From positions 930,001-994,000 of the forward strand of contig JADANN010000375.1 in the NCBI GenBank assembly GCA_018806985.1: a stretch of DNA of 64,000 bases. Reading direction: 5' to 3'. The stretch's first letter is position 1; each line of letters begins with the position of its first letter. Source of the stretch: Angiostrongylus vasorum (lineage: Eukaryota > Nematoda > Chromadorea > Rhabditida > Metastrongylidae). Below the pieces are notes generated by a model. The model saw nothing but the letters and a program-made list of their open reading frames with translations, ran no database searches and had not been told where the DNA came from. The position numbers were made by a program, and so were the translations under genes. This document shows, piece by piece, positions 40,490 to 51,860 of this stretch.

Positions 40490-43335
40490 CCTGTAGTCCG
40501 TTGATCGTCGAGTGACTCGAGAGGGTGCCAGTAAATCTTCCGCTTTTGTCTGTCACGTGTAGCCCAGTGGGTTCTGCTTATTCTAGGAACTCGTTGAGCA
40601 TGATATCTTTCTTCTAGGCTTTTCGTGAAGAACTCTGATCATCGGGTCGGTAATGTTCCTGCAGTGCGTTTGACATCCCGAGGGATTCAGTCAGTAACGG
40701 CTCTTGTCCATCGGCTGTCATTCATACGCATTACGTGTCCAGCCCACCTTATCTTCGACTCTTTGGCGTACAGAACGGCATCCTTGATTTTTGATCGTCG
40801 ACGCAGATCGGAGCTTTGGATCCCATACCTTACTTTTGTGAAACGGGATACTCGTAGCATCGTCCTTTCGACTGCGCGTTCGATAACGCTGAATGATCTT
40901 TCATCCTGCTTAAGCAGCGACCAAGTTTCTGACGCATACGTTAGGGCAGGAAGTACCGTTGAGTCGAAAAGGTGGGACGGAGTCGGGTGTTTTTTTGTTC
41001 TCCTCATTACTTCTTCGATGATCTTGAAAGCTCCCGAAGCCGCTCGTTTCCTTCTGCTCAACTATAGAGCTAAGCCATTCACCGTGTTGACTTCCTGACC
41101 TGGATAGACATAACTGGAGCATTGGGAGATATTCGTTCTGTTGAGCGTGAATGGAGCATGCGAAACCAATCTGTTCCTCATGAACATCGTTTTGGTGAGA
41201 TTTAGTCGAAGAACAATGTTTCCACACGCTTTATCAAAGTCGGCAAGCATACGTTCCGCTTGGCTAATGTTTAGTGTTATAAGGACGATGTCATCAGCAA
41301 AGCGAAGATGGTGTTATTGCCCATCATCTATTTTCACTCCCATATTGTCCCATTCCAATGTGCGCATGACGTTCTGGAGGGTGGCGGTAAATAATTCTGG
41401 CGAAATGGTATCGCCTTGTCGAAACCCTGCTTGTCCACATGGCTGCCCTTCGTCCAGTGTTCTGTTAATCTTGTTTAAGAGGACTAGAGTGGAAAGTTTG
41501 TAGACGACAAACAGCAAGCAGATTGGGCGATAGTTGTCGATATCGGGGAGTTCACCCCTCTTGAACATTACCACGGCCTTGCTGGTATTCATATGAATGG
41601 GGACCTTGCATACAGATGGGTAACGTGTGAACAGCCGAGCCAGTGTGTTTATGAGGACTGGTGGAAGGCTCTTCAGGTGTTCAGATCTTATTCTGACCTG
41701 ACATGGAGCTGTTCGATTTTTCAGCGACGAAATGGCATGTCGGATTTCAAAAGGGAGAACAGGTAGTACAACATATCCATCCTCCTAAACTTCACATAAC
41801 GGACGGTGGACGTGGCTATCGAAGAGATCTGAGTGGTATTCGTGAGTGATTTTTCCCCATTGCCTTTCTGGACGCTGTAACTGTTCCGTCTGGACGTCGT
41901 AGTGCAATTATCTTGGTCTTGTAATCGGCGAAGTTTCGGTTGGCTCTGCGAATGCTTTTTCCTAGCCTCTGCAGTTTCGACTGTTATTGCTGCTCTTCTC
42001 TCTTCAAGATCTTCTTTTATCCCCTGCCTGCATTGTTTTGCAAGTTCGGAGGTTAGTTCGCGGTTGCCTGCAGCTCATACGATTCCACACTTAGGTATCA
42101 ACTCGAGTGTTTCTGGAGACAGGAGTCTCTCGGTGACTTTCGAACTCTCAGCTTTCACAACGCTAACGTGAAGATGTTGAATGAGCCGATCGTATTCCTC
42201 GTCGATTTTATCGCCAACGACATCTTCTCAACAGCCGACTAGTGAATTGAGTAAGTCCCAGTTTATGGTGGTTTTCGGACTTCGTTTTTTGAATTTAGCT
42301 GCTTTTTTCTCTCTTCTGCAAGAAATGGACTCTTGCGCGAAGAAGGCGATGGTCTGATCCTGTGTAAAATTTTTGGACAACAGCGATATCGGTTAGACGA
42401 AACCTTCGGTTTACTATGATGTGATCTATTTCGTCATGGTACTCTTCACTGGGAGACTCCCACGTACAGCGTTGAGGGTGGTGCTTTTGGAATTGTGAAT
42501 TACCTTGGATTGTCTTGGTCGTCATGATAAATTCAGAGAGCCGCTCACCGTGTTCGCTCCATTCTATCCCGTGTGTCCCAATGTTACGTTGTTGAGACGT
42601 CCTTCTTAGTCCAATCGCGCTTAAATACCCAATGATCACCTTGAAGAATGTATGGTCTTCTCTGTAGAGCTTCTCCAAGTCCATATAAAACGCTTCGACT
42701 TTGTCATAGTTTAATGTCGGCGCGTAAACGACGAAGATTGTCAAAGCCGGTATTGGTCCACATCTTTTTAGTCGTAAACGTCAAATTTGGGTTGTAAGTT
42801 GTTCTAATGGATCGATGTTCATGACAAACTCGTGTTGATGAGATCGCTGAAGCTACCGACTCCTCTAATGTCGCATGGTCCGAGAAACAGTTCTTCTGCG
42901 GTGTCATAGACATTGTTGAACGGGCGGCGTTGTCTCGTCTCGGCGAGGCTGATGACGTCGTTCCTTATCCTTCGTTGCATGAGCAAGTGTTCTATCGAGG
43001 GCTCGGATGCGGTGTACGTGCATTGTAGTTATAGATCGTCACCATAGTTCTTCGTATTCCGTGCGGCTTCCATTGGCCCTGAGATTTTCGCAGCCTCTCC
43101 GTACTCGTCCTACCCAACGCTGTGAAATTTGGGGCTCTTCCGGGGTCAGGGAAATGAGGCCCATTTCTTTTACTGTGTTTAGTATTTTGATACCCACGTA
43201 TAGCTTGCTGGGCTGTGGACGTGGGAGCTGGGTATACCTACAGGTTGCTCGCCAGTGTCGTGGAGCTTACTTGTTGGAAGCGACTCCTAACCGCCCCCCA
43301 TATATTTCCCTGTCACTTGATTGCAGGGTTTTTGG
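40490..43335 (-). mobile_element. RTE-type LINE copy 6, nearly full length, frame broken
   Basis: The most complete RTE here. From the 5' leader near 43335 the minus strand encodes the endonuclease domain (about 42.25-43.05 kb; NTGFDNLRRLRAD, FMDLEKLYREDHTFFKV-like region, DEIDHIIVNRRF and GSDHRLLRARVHF, the catalytic SDH). A linker follows, then the RT (about 41.0-41.75 kb) with NYRPICLLFVVYKL, GQPCGQAGFRQGDTISPEL and an intact FADD box near 41290, then a C-terminal domain with KIRWAGHVMRMND. It functions in target-primed reverse transcription (family knowledge). Several frameshifts, and a missing stretch between the fingers (near 41440), make it non-autonomous now. Confidence 0.92.
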
Positions 43336-43570
43336 TCGAATTGACTCGTAGAATACAATCTGCATGAACTAGGACGCACCCACACACACGTGCATAAATA
43401 CGTCTTATAAATACGAAAGTATATGCCAAATCGGCGCAGCAAAATCATGCGTCTCAAGGAAACATGCGGTAGCTTTTGGTATGCGATTAACCCCCTATCC
43501 GCCACCTGGAGACGCGCTACGTAGCCTTGCAACTAGCCGGCTCGAGATCCCTCATATGAGGTACCTTTGT

Positions 43571-43572
<2 letters not shown>
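43336..43572. other. short unannotated spacer
   Basis: Nothing recognised. Confidence 0.4.

Positions 43573-43617
<45 letters not shown>
43573..43617. repeat. (TA)n microsatellite
   Basis: About 22 uninterrupted TA units, followed by TATATGTATATGTATATATA-like decay. Confidence 0.95.
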
Positions 43618-43620
<3 letters not shown>

Positions 43621-44089
43621 TATAAAGCACATGTATATGTATATATACAGAACAACTCTCCATAGATCGCGTTCGTGAGGAACATCTACGCTAAACAAGC
43701 TGTTTTTAAAGGGAACATATATATGAAGTAAACCAAAGGGTATCACAACCACTCGAGAGGAATATGCATTAGACGCAAAGCACACTGTATGCTCTATCTC
43801 GTATGAAACCTACTGTCTTCGTCATTGATTAAGATGGATGTGAAAATGTAAAGGAAACTTCTAACTTTGCATGACTGCTCAGCTGCATGAAGCTTTCCAT
43901 GCCTGTGATCGCAATTAACATATTTTCCTGAGTGACAGTTCGCTCAGACTTCAAAAAATTTGCCAGAAACCCGGGGTCAAGGTGACCAATTCTTAAAATG
44001 TTGAGATTGCTGGAGCTTCGATTGAAGAACAACAGCTCGAAGGTATCTATCTGTCTGTCCGACATTAGATGTTTGTTTGTGAGGGAAAG
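43618..44089. other. unannotated
   Basis: No family match was recognised. A 130-codon minus frame (43829-44221) overlaps the family-B relic and lacks a domain. Confidence 0.35.
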
Positions 44090-44300
44090 AAATTTAAATG
44101 TTATCGAATAGCAAAAGAATTTTGTCGAACCTAAACATAGAACATGAAGATCCGTCTCGGCACGATGATGCAGACCGCACATCGAAAAGGCAAAAAACCG
44201 TGGACCATCTACTCGGATCATCGGCTCTAATGAGCTGAAGGCGTCGAAATGTTAGCCGAATCAATCCATTTATTAATCTCGTGTAAGATCAAGAATTTGA
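44090..44300 (+). repeat. family-B relic, plus orientation
   Basis: Contains CCGTGGACCATCTACTCGGA and ATCGGCTCTAATGAG, then GTCGAAATGTTAGCCGAATC and AATCTCGTGTAAGATCAA. These match the 21.8- and 56.4-kb elements. The ribozyme-like core is damaged (CTAATGA). Confidence 0.6.
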
Positions 44301-44341
44301 ACAGATGTCATCGAATATCTTATGAAGAAAAGAAAACCTAC

Positions 44342-44875
44342 CTAGAGAACAACCCATACACATTGGATTGAATTGGCTTTACGTTTATTACAAAGATTTG
44401 ACCCGAGTTCGAGACTCATTTCAGTAGAATTAACGACAGCCTTAATCTTAACCTTTTTTATTTGCTGCCTACTTTTAATTATTAACGGCAGGGTATCATT
44501 TGAAATACAACTAAGGTGATGCTGAGATATTTGCAAAACTCCGGACCGCAGGTGTCTGCGGTGGGGAACAAACGCGCTATTGTCATTTCCGGGGAGGAAC
44601 GCGTTCACGTGATTGCTGATGGCGCAGGTCAATAGAACTAGCTGAGAGACAGGCGAAACGATGGACCTGCACGGTGCGGTGGTGAACGCGTTACTCCCTG
44701 GTAACGACAATAGCGCGTTCGTTCCCCACCGCAGACAACCTTAATCTTACACAAGCTTTGTCTTCGGAACAAAATCTTCACAACCAATACTTTGAATTCA
44801 TTTCGTAGTTCGGAACTCAGAATGAGGATCGAATACGGTTCAATGAGAATGGAGAGGGCGCTCATAGGAAAATAC
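44342..44875 (-). CDS. receptor-like gene 3, last exon (TM7 and tail), split by a palindromic element
   Basis: The acceptor TTTTGTTTCAG precedes 44875. The minus strand then reads YFPMSALSILIEPYSILIL, SSELRNEFKVLVVKILFRR and SLCKIK, a TM7 plus basic tail typical of nematode chemoreceptors. At 44749 the frame meets a foldback element. On its far side (from 44450) the same frame resumes as KIKAVVNSTEMSLELGSNL to a stop at 44342. The 11-bp CCTTAATCTTA repeat at both junctions shows an insertion. Which receptor subfamily this is remains unclear; it is not Str-like. Confidence 0.6.
44451..44738. mobile_element. palindromic tRNA-like element with 11-bp target duplication
   Basis: 288 bp flanked by CCTTAATCTTA (44440-44450 and 44739-44749). 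The left arm has GAGATATTTGCAAAACTCCG and GCAGGTGTCTGCGGTGGGGA; the inverted right arm has GTGAACGCGTTACTCCC and CGCGTTCGTTCCCCACCGCA. The right arm carries a tRNA-like head (CGGTGCGGTGGTGAACGCGT, GCGTTCGTTCC), so the element resembles an inverted SINE dimer. The outer right end is truncated relative to the copy at 53.4 kb. Confidence 0.75.
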
Positions 44876-45149
44876 TGAAACAAAAGTCTTTTTTACTAAC
44901 GAAAGCAAGTCATTTAATTTTACCACAGTTATTGTTTAGTGGACTATTTAGGTAACAAGTAAACACTTTACTTCTTTTTTTTTAGAGTTGAAAGGATAAA
45001 AGAGTAAGATATTAGGAGATAATCATTACTTAAATGGACACGCCATGACTTCGACATAAGTTGCAGATGTTCACTGACTAGTCAACTCAGTTTTCATTCT
45101 CTTAAACAACTCTGGTACCGACTTTTCGGTGCTTAAGGAAGAGCTAGCG

Positions 45150-45237
45150 TGGTGAGCCCTCGGCGCGTTTTCGAGACAACGACCACAAATGTATTGCAAG
45201 GCAGTTCTAACAACTTCGCTACCCGCGCCATTTTTTA
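45150..45237 (-). repeat. diverged tRNA-like SINE head
   Basis: On the minus strand GGCGCGGGTAGCGAAGTTGT, CTGCCTTGCAATAC and a box B-like TGTCTCGAAAACGC follow the layout of the SINE1 head. The body is not recognisable. Confidence 0.4.
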
Positions 45238-45276
45238 AAAGGCTGTCACATTATAATGAAGAACTGTTGTACTGAC

Positions 45277-45437
45277 CAGCCTAGCAATCTCTGTAGCCAG
45301 CGTTGGATTGCCAGAGAAGGGGGGCGAGGTTGCCTGCAAGCTGGTGCATGCAAATAGCCGTGGTGCAGAAGAAAGAAACTAATGAGAAGGTGAACAGATT
45401 TCTTGGCTTGCTCTGAATATTGGGCGATGTGAAGTCT
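45277..45437 (-). CDS. receptor-like gene 3, candidate TM6 exon
   Basis: The acceptor CTTTTTAG precedes 45437 and a GTCAGT donor follows 45277. In one frame it reads RNLFTFSLVSFFCTTAICM, then HQLAGNLAPLLWQSNAGYRD, a plausible membrane segment and loop. A TAG near the 3' end closes that frame just before the donor. It lies 400 bp upstream (in gene direction) of the TM7 exon. It could be a real exon with a late stop, or a relic. Confidence 0.35.
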
Positions 45438-46423
45438 CTAAAAAGTAGACTTTAACTAACAACTTTTGTGAAAGGCCACAAAACAAAGCTTCATGACTCA
45501 ATTAACAGCCAGATGCAGATTTTTAAAACCCGTTATACTTTGCATTTCGCGTAAAATAAACAATGTTGTTCACTGCGCCTGACCAAGTGGAATACGATCG
45601 ACTTTTTGTTGGCTATGGGCCTCTCGGTTTTTGAAATTAAAATTGATTTTTGAACAGCTACAGAGCTTCATAGCTTTCAAAGAAAATTATCACGAAATTT
45701 TAGAACAGACTTTACCATATCGTTTTATGGGTGTGGATAATATCCATAGTATTATCTACGATGAAATACTGTGTGCTTTCCAGTACTAACCGAACTGTTA
45801 CATCTAGTGCGGTGAGAAAGAAACGGACCAGCTGACCCGAAAATTGACACCATTCTCTATTGTTAAAACAGTACGGCCAGAACGATGTTGGAGTATCATC
45901 TCTAGAGGGTCGCATTGGTCCCAATGCATTCGTTGCGTCCTCATGTACTGCCCCATGGGAAAAAATATCCGGCCATCCAATTTCCTATCTGTTCTTTAGA
46001 AATCGAGTCGCTCAACATTTTTTTGGTTGCTAAGATTTGGGATTTGAATGTATCAAAATGAAGTAGATGGTAGGCTTCATGGAGTTTTTTTTGACGGTGT
46101 TGAAAGTGCTCTTTGCTCGTCGCTCTTGTTTTTGATGATATAACGTAATTAAGCCGAAAATTACTCTTAGTCATCTCCGATTTCTGTCACTTCATGAAAC
46201 TGCATGTTACACATTAATGATAGATTAAATGACCACATTAGACCATAGCGGTCGTCGTACTAGCGTTCAAAGAACAGCACTGACTCACTAAAACTGCTTC
46301 AAGAAAGGTTGCCTGTTTATAGCCACCTTCTTCGGTATGCTAAAGTCTTCCATTACTCTTCCATTTCTCATGGATTAGTTCATTTTACGTCCTGAGTAAA
46401 AGAAAGCTCTTAACGGTTGCTAC
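45438..46423. other. between receptor-like exons
   Basis: Minus frames at 45712-45924 and 45941-46174 have protein-like composition but no recognised domain or clean splice sites. Confidence 0.35.
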
Positions 46424-46518
46424 CTGTGGTTCTTCCAAGAAAGAGACGTCCATGTGTTAACGATTATACTTCCAAGTGACACGAATCCACATATCGAAAA
46501 TATGAAGAGAAATGAGAT
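46424..46518 (-). CDS. receptor-like gene 3, candidate membrane-segment exon
   Basis: Between acceptor TTCATTTCAG and a CCACAG|GTAGCA donor, one frame reads ISFLFIFSICGFVSLGSIIV, then NTWTSLSWKN. It follows the preceding candidate exon by a very short intron (about 43 bp), which is common in nematodes. Confidence 0.35.
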
Positions 46519-46561
46519 CTGAAATGAAATCTTGTAGTTGAAGTTGCTCTAACTGTTTCAC

Positions 46562-46679
46562 AAGGTGTAGAGATTGCTGGTTCGCAATGACAGGATGATA
46601 AGAAGAAAATACGTAATGAGTAGGACGTTGAGAGAATCTTTGAAATGTTGAAGAGAATCCAAGTAAACAACACAGGAAA
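46562..46679 (-). CDS. receptor-like gene 3, candidate TM5 exon
   Basis: After acceptor CGATTCAG the minus strand reads VVYLDSLQHFKDSLNVLLIT, then YFLLIILSLRTSNLYT, hydrophobic with a basic cytoplasmic end. The donor TT|GTGAAA is weak. Confidence 0.35.
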
Positions 46680-47261
46680 CTGAATCGATTTCCTTTCTAC
46701 AATGTTCCACGCACTTCTAGATTCGCATGGGTTTTTTTTCATCACGATAGAGAAAGTGCTTTGTTTACGTATCCCCTTCATTGGATAAGCGCTCAGGGTG
46801 ATAGATACTGGCTTAGACCTTGGCTAAAAGAAAGAACAAGAAAGAACATATACCTCAGTCTTAAGAAGCATAATGATTTAGGAAGATGCTTCCTGAGTGC
46901 TTTGTGAGTGGTACCCATCTGTACACAAGCGGTCATTTCAATGTAAACTTGCGCCTTCTAGGATGTGTATTTCTCCTCCTTTCATGACGACTTAACAAAA
47001 AAAAACCTGCAGTCGAATTAGAAGTAGTAGCTGGTAGACGATCTGAAGCCGTATTGGAACTAGCTAAAGAGTACAAACATACGACCATTAGCACAAAACG
47101 TTTTGAATCAAATGTACTGGCAACAAACTCTACGAATCAGGTGCCAGTCAGTCTCAGAAACGAAAATACTCGCTAAGGCCCTTGTATAAACATGTAACGG
47201 AACAATTTCGATTAACCACTTGTATTGTGCGGGGATAACATGGAAATGCGTAGATCTGATA

Positions 47262-47373
47262 TTCTTCAATCCATATCGTCTCTATTGGCACTCCAATGCG
47301 AAAGCAAACGGATAAAAAAACTAACGAATACAACAGTCATGAAGTAAAGCACGCAGTTTCGATCGGTCCATGC
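47262..47373 (-). CDS. receptor-like gene 3, candidate TM4 exon
   Basis: After acceptor GGGATTCAG the minus strand reads AWTDRNCVLYFMTVVFVSFF, then IRLLSHWSANRDD and a stop. A WTxRN start to TM4 right after TM3 fits several nematode chemoreceptor families. It joins in phase 0 to the exon at 48005. A nearby frame change would extend it through EEYQIYAFPCYPRTIQ. Confidence 0.4.
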
Positions 47374-47579
47374 CTGAATCCCCCTTTCAATTTACATTGA
47401 TAATCTTGGCATATTAAACTAGGATTTTTACTCCTATTAAGTATTTGGAATTTTTTTCGATGTTTGACAACATTTCCACAAGCACTAACAAGCCGAACAG
47501 AAGCGACCACGCGATTTACGGTCTTGTTCTGGCTTGGTGGTACTTTTACAGCAAAGGCAAGTTGTCTACCTCACAAGCA

Positions 47580-47855
47580 AAACGTCCCGCATTGAGAATA
47601 ATTTTGATATTTCCATCCATGAGCCTGGTTAAGATAAAACTTATGTCGTAGTGGAAGTCGGCAACAATAAAGAATATCGTAGAAAATGTTCATGGTGTTT
47701 GTAGAGCGAACCAACGATACTCCCGAATCCGACAAAGTTCTCAGGTGGCTTCCGAACGTGAAGCGCAAATAAGGAGACGGTTGCGAACGATATATGCGAA
47801 GGGACAAACAAAGTAAAAACATGCTTACAACCACGACCACACAAACTTGGCTACG
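47580..47855 (-). pseudogene. hydrophobic coding remnant, frame broken
   Basis: Overlapping minus frames read VCVVVVVSMFLLCLSLRIY and, one frame away, HISFATVSLFALHVRK then FGSIVGSLYKHHEHF. It may be a duplicated or broken receptor exon between the TM3 and TM4 candidates. Confidence 0.25.
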
Positions 47856-48004
47856 TAAAATAAACTTAAAATGTAAATGCTAAACAGCCATGTTTTGCTT
47901 GCACTGCATGCATTAGATTCAAAAACCATCTTCACTACATTCTTGTACACAATGACTTACTTCAGTGACAGCCTGACAAGTGGATGGATGCTTGAGAAAC
48001 CAAC

Positions 48005-48190
48005 CATGCTGAATCTCGTGAGCAGCACAATAGCGTAGAAGCGGTTTATTGTCATAAGCATATTGCTAAGCAGATGACCATGGAGTGTAAATCCGTCCAA
48101 CAACGCATACAAAGTCACACGCGGAATGGAATCACTGCCCATGTAACGGAAGAGTAGGAAGCCGTTCGACCATGATACAGACCGAAACAT
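48005..48190 (-). CDS. receptor-like gene 3, TM3 exon
   Basis: The minus strand reads FLLFRYMGSDSIPRVTLYAL, then GHLLSNMLMTINRFYAIVLL and TRFSM. The NMLMTINRFYAI stretch is the TM3/DRY-equivalent of nematode serpentine receptors. Acceptor GCTTTAAG|ATG. The donor is either ATG|GTTGGT at 48005 (joining in phase with AWTDRN) or AA|GTAAGT at 47961. Best-supported exon of this degraded gene, whose subfamily I cannot fix. Confidence 0.55.
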
Positions 48191-48399
48191 CTTAAAGCAA
48201 CATTTGAATATACAGGCTCAGATAATTTTCAGCCGTTTACGGATTTAGCGTTCAACGTGGACCGCGTCCTTATGCTCTCCTGAGCAGCAACTCGATCCAG
48301 AGGGTGGTATCTCTCCCTATTTTGCTGCACCGATTTGAAAGGTGTTAACGAAAGTCTATTTATTCACACATACATAGGTGTACGCTCTTCTATGCGGAT

Positions 48400-50535
48400 C
48401 CTATTCTACGAGAGGGTTAAGGTGACGATTTGTACCTACAATGCGCGCACGCTTCCACCTGGGTCCTCTACAGATGATTTGATCATGCAGGCAGAGGCAA
48501 GGTACGGTGTCATCGAACGACGTGAGATGGGAATACGAGTCCCATTTATTGCCGTCTATGATACTAGAGATAAAACTGTTCCTCAGAACAAGCGGCAATA
48601 GAGTAGTGCGTTGGTATTCTCAACAACGCGAGTTTGGCTATGAACATCGATTCATTGGAACAACTTTCAACATGGATCAGACTTTTACTGTTGGAATGAT
48701 TTGGATCAATACCGCATCTAGCGAACCTCGTCATCTACGCATCGTAATCAAGCTATGACGAAGTCGAAGTTGAAGCGCTATATGTGGACTGAGAGATGTT
48801 CCGTGGGAGGACACCATACATTTTTTAAGGTCACCATAGGAAATTTTAACGCTAAGAACGGGGCCAGAAAATTGTTTGAAGAACATCACACAGGGACCTA
48901 CGGATTAGAATGGAACAAGCAGGTGAGCGGCTGTCTGAGTTGATCATGATGACCGAGACCATTCATTGTAACTCGCAATCACAGAAGTGACACACTTAAC
49001 ACTGGAGGTGGGCGTTTCTCAATGGGATGTACCATCACGAAGTAGACCACAGCACAGTAAATCGAAGGTTTTGCCCAATCGATGTTCCTGTTGTTTCAAA
49101 ATTCTACACGGAATCAGAAAATCACCTCCTTCATGCAAGTCGCGAAAAGAAGAGAAAGCTGCTAAGTTCAAATGACTAGATCCCAAAACCACCGTAAACT
49201 GTGGTTTCTTCAGAACATTAGTCGGCTGTTCAGATTAACTGAAAGATTTCGTTGTTGATAACTCAAATTACGGCCACAACGCTGTGAAAGTTGAGAGCCC
49301 GAAAGTCACCATGAGACGTCATTCTCTAGAAACGAAGAAGTCTTAAGATCTTAAACAATTTCGGCCAGTCCTCATCAACACCAGGGCTCGGAAAAAGGAG
49401 ATAATGTCATGGAGGATTACACTACACGATAATAAACTTTACTGAGGTATCGCGGAAGTACAAGAAACGAGAGACTTTCATCGATTTGAAGAAGGCTTTG
49501 GAATCAGTTGAGTCCGAGGGAGTCATAGAAGCCTTGGACAGTCAAGAATCCTTAGATATTATGTGGAGGTTCTTTTCTTACCCTGGCAAAGAAATTTACA
49601 CCTAACTGTCACCATTCTGTAATGATATTAACATGGACGTCAAAAGATCTGTTAGGCAAGGCGATATCATCTCGTCAAAATCATTTATCGTTCTCGATAA
49701 CACCATTCGAACACGGAAATGGGAGAACATGGGGTGGAAACTATGGTCATAAACTGCACCATTATCACTTTGCTGATGGCATCGTTCTTATAAGATCACA
49801 CATTAGTCAGGCGTAACGAATGCTTGCCGACTTTGACAGAGCCTGTGGAAATATCGGTCCTCGACTAAATATCGCAAAACGATGTTTATGAGGAATGGAT
49901 TTGTTTCGTATACCTATTTCGCGCTCAACAGTTAGAATATCTTCCAATGCTCCAGAAACGTTCATTCAGGTCGGTGAATCAACATGACGAACAAATTAGT
50001 TCCAGAGTTAAGCAGAAGGAAACGAGAGGCTTGGGGGAAGTTTAAAGAGCATCGAGGATGTAGTGAAGAGGACAAAGAACACCAGGTTTCGTGCGAAACT
50101 TCTCGACTGCACGTTTTTTTCGCTCCTTAATGTACGCGTCACAAGCCGGCTAGAAGTATATCGTACCTCGCAAATGAGGGAAGTGATCCCGATGCTTCGA
50201 CCTACGCCAACGATCAAAAATCAAAGTCGTTGTTCCATACTGTAAACTGTCGAAGATAAGGTGGACCAGACACGTAAGGCGTGTGAACGAACACTGATGG
50301 ACAAGAGGCATTAACAACTTAATCTCCGCCATGTTAGTCATGCTGAGAGTAAAGCACCGATCTGGTGATCAGAGTTCTTTACGAAATCCTTAGAGGAATG
50401 GTATAACACTGAGCGATTCAATATAGCTAGCATAACCCACTGGGCAATTCTTGCCAGCGACAGGTAGAAATAGAAGATTTACTGGTGTCCGATCGAGTCA
50501 CTCGACGATGACAGGATGGCGGACCTCAGGCTGAT
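48400..50535 (+). mobile_element. RTE-type LINE copy 7, dead
   Basis: The plus strand starts in the endonuclease (VTICTYNARTLPPGSS at about 48420), passes ARKLFEEHHTGTYGLEWN and decayed catalytic stretches, then the RT (about 49.4-49.8 kb, FADD changed to FADG) and C-terminal domain to about 50535. Internal deletions shorten it relative to copy 6. It separates the TM1 and TM3 candidates of receptor-like gene 3. Confidence 0.85.
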
Positions 50536-50549
50536 ATGTATACAGCTAT

Positions 50550-50765
50550 TTATGCCTTCTCAATTTTACAGGGTGTTTTTGTCGAAAAAGTGGTAAATTG
50601 TTGGGAAATTTTGCATGGTAATGTTGACATCTTTAATTTTTTGTCTTCGTTCCCAACGTCACTGATATTGGCATACCATAGCATTTCTTCTTCGGATCCC
50701 TTCTCTAGCATGCTTGAATCATTGAAATCTTCAGGATTCATGATGGGCTCGGCTTCTGCTTGAGA
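50550..50765 (-). CDS. unrecognised acidic coding frame
   Basis: The minus strand reads SQAEAEPIMNPEDFNDSSML, then EKGSEEEMLWYANISDVGNE, an acidic, protein-like stretch. No domain is recognised. It could be an exon or cytoplasmic tail of a neighbouring gene. Splice sites are not convincing. Confidence 0.2.
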   Translation of the reverse strand, partial: SQAEAEPIMNPEDFNDSSMLEKGSEEEMLWYANISDVGNEDKKLKMSTLPCKISQQFTTFSTKTPCKIEKA

Positions 50766-51734
50766 TTTCTCTTCTTAATGAGTTGCTCTGACCGCTAGCT
50801 GGGATAGACTGAGACAACTATGTTTGGGATTTCCCAGACGTTCACAGTAACTAGTGGCCTGCTTTTCTGTGGCTCGGAAAAAGCTTTTTCCTGAGAAGTG
50901 CCAATTTGTAACCCCGAAAGGGGAGGACAGCTTCGTGAGCCCGAAGGACGGTTTGAAATAGGGTGGTGGCTTGCATTTTATTGGACAAGGTTTCTAGCCA
51001 GTGCACTTCTCTTGTTGTTATGTTAGTGGTTACAATTACCGTTGTCAGCTATTTTGCAGCATTTTACAACGAAGAATTTTTTCGGATCTTTCAATCTCGA
51101 TCGATTGATCGAAAGAGCCGTGGCTGCCCCCACGAATTGCACTTTGTTCCAAATGAATCCTAGTTACAAGGTAGCAACCCCTCCATGCGGTCGACATGGT
51201 CCGACGACTCCACATAGCGGATAATAACGCGGTGAGGTGCACTGGATCATAAATGTGGTCGTTAGTTTTATCCGCAATTCGTCATACTTCTCCAGCAGAA
51301 CTTACCGTGATCCATTGAAGCACCCATCTACCTGTGATAAAAACTTTGGGAACGCCTAAGCTTAGATGTTCTGCTATTTTCAGAAATAACTCGAGTCACA
51401 CTCAGCTTCTTTCATGATGAAGATGTATTCTTGAAGGTGGAGACCGCATGAAAATCCTAACTCCTACTAGGAGACGGATAGAAGACAATGAATGGAATGG
51501 AAGAGTTGCCAGGAATAGCAGAATACGTGAAGGTGAGTTACGAAGAAAAGACAATTGTTTTTATGAACTTTGTTAAAGCATTCGGTACCATTTATAAACG
51601 TTTTCTACAAAATTGCCAAAAAGTGCGCATTTTTTTCTTGTGTTGTTTCGAAATCGTTACTCTCGGGTTTGAGCTTCCAAGATTTTTTAAGTAAAATATA
51701 AACGTATCACTAAAAACAAAACACTTAAAAAAAC
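50766..51734. other. unannotated
   Basis: Several 60-68-codon frames on both strands have no support. No family repeat was seen. Confidence 0.35.
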
Positions 51735-51860
51735 GAATGTCTTCTTATGGAAGTAAAACCAAAGGTGATCAGCAGAAGTTCAATAATGATGGCCGATGTC
51801 ACACCGAAGGTGGTCATCACCAGATACAGTTGATGATTGCGAAACACTTCACCAACAGTG
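51735..51860 (-). CDS. receptor-like gene 3, candidate TM1 exon
   Basis: After acceptor AGAATTTCAG the minus strand reads TVGEVFRNHQLYLVMTTFGV, then TSAIIIELLLITFGFTSIRR, a membrane segment ending in a basic cytoplasmic stretch, as in TM1 of chemoreceptors. The frame closes soon after, near a weak donor. Upstream and in line with the TM3 exon at 48.1 kb. Confidence 0.45.

Noticed and set aside
40625..41098. 157-codon plus-strand frame
   Set aside because: It is the antisense shadow of the RTE C-terminal domain encoded on the minus strand.
44451..44738. Classical cut-and-paste MITE
   Set aside because: The palindrome fits, but the 11- and 14-bp target duplications and tRNA-like arms fit retroposition better. 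A MULE-type origin is not fully excluded.
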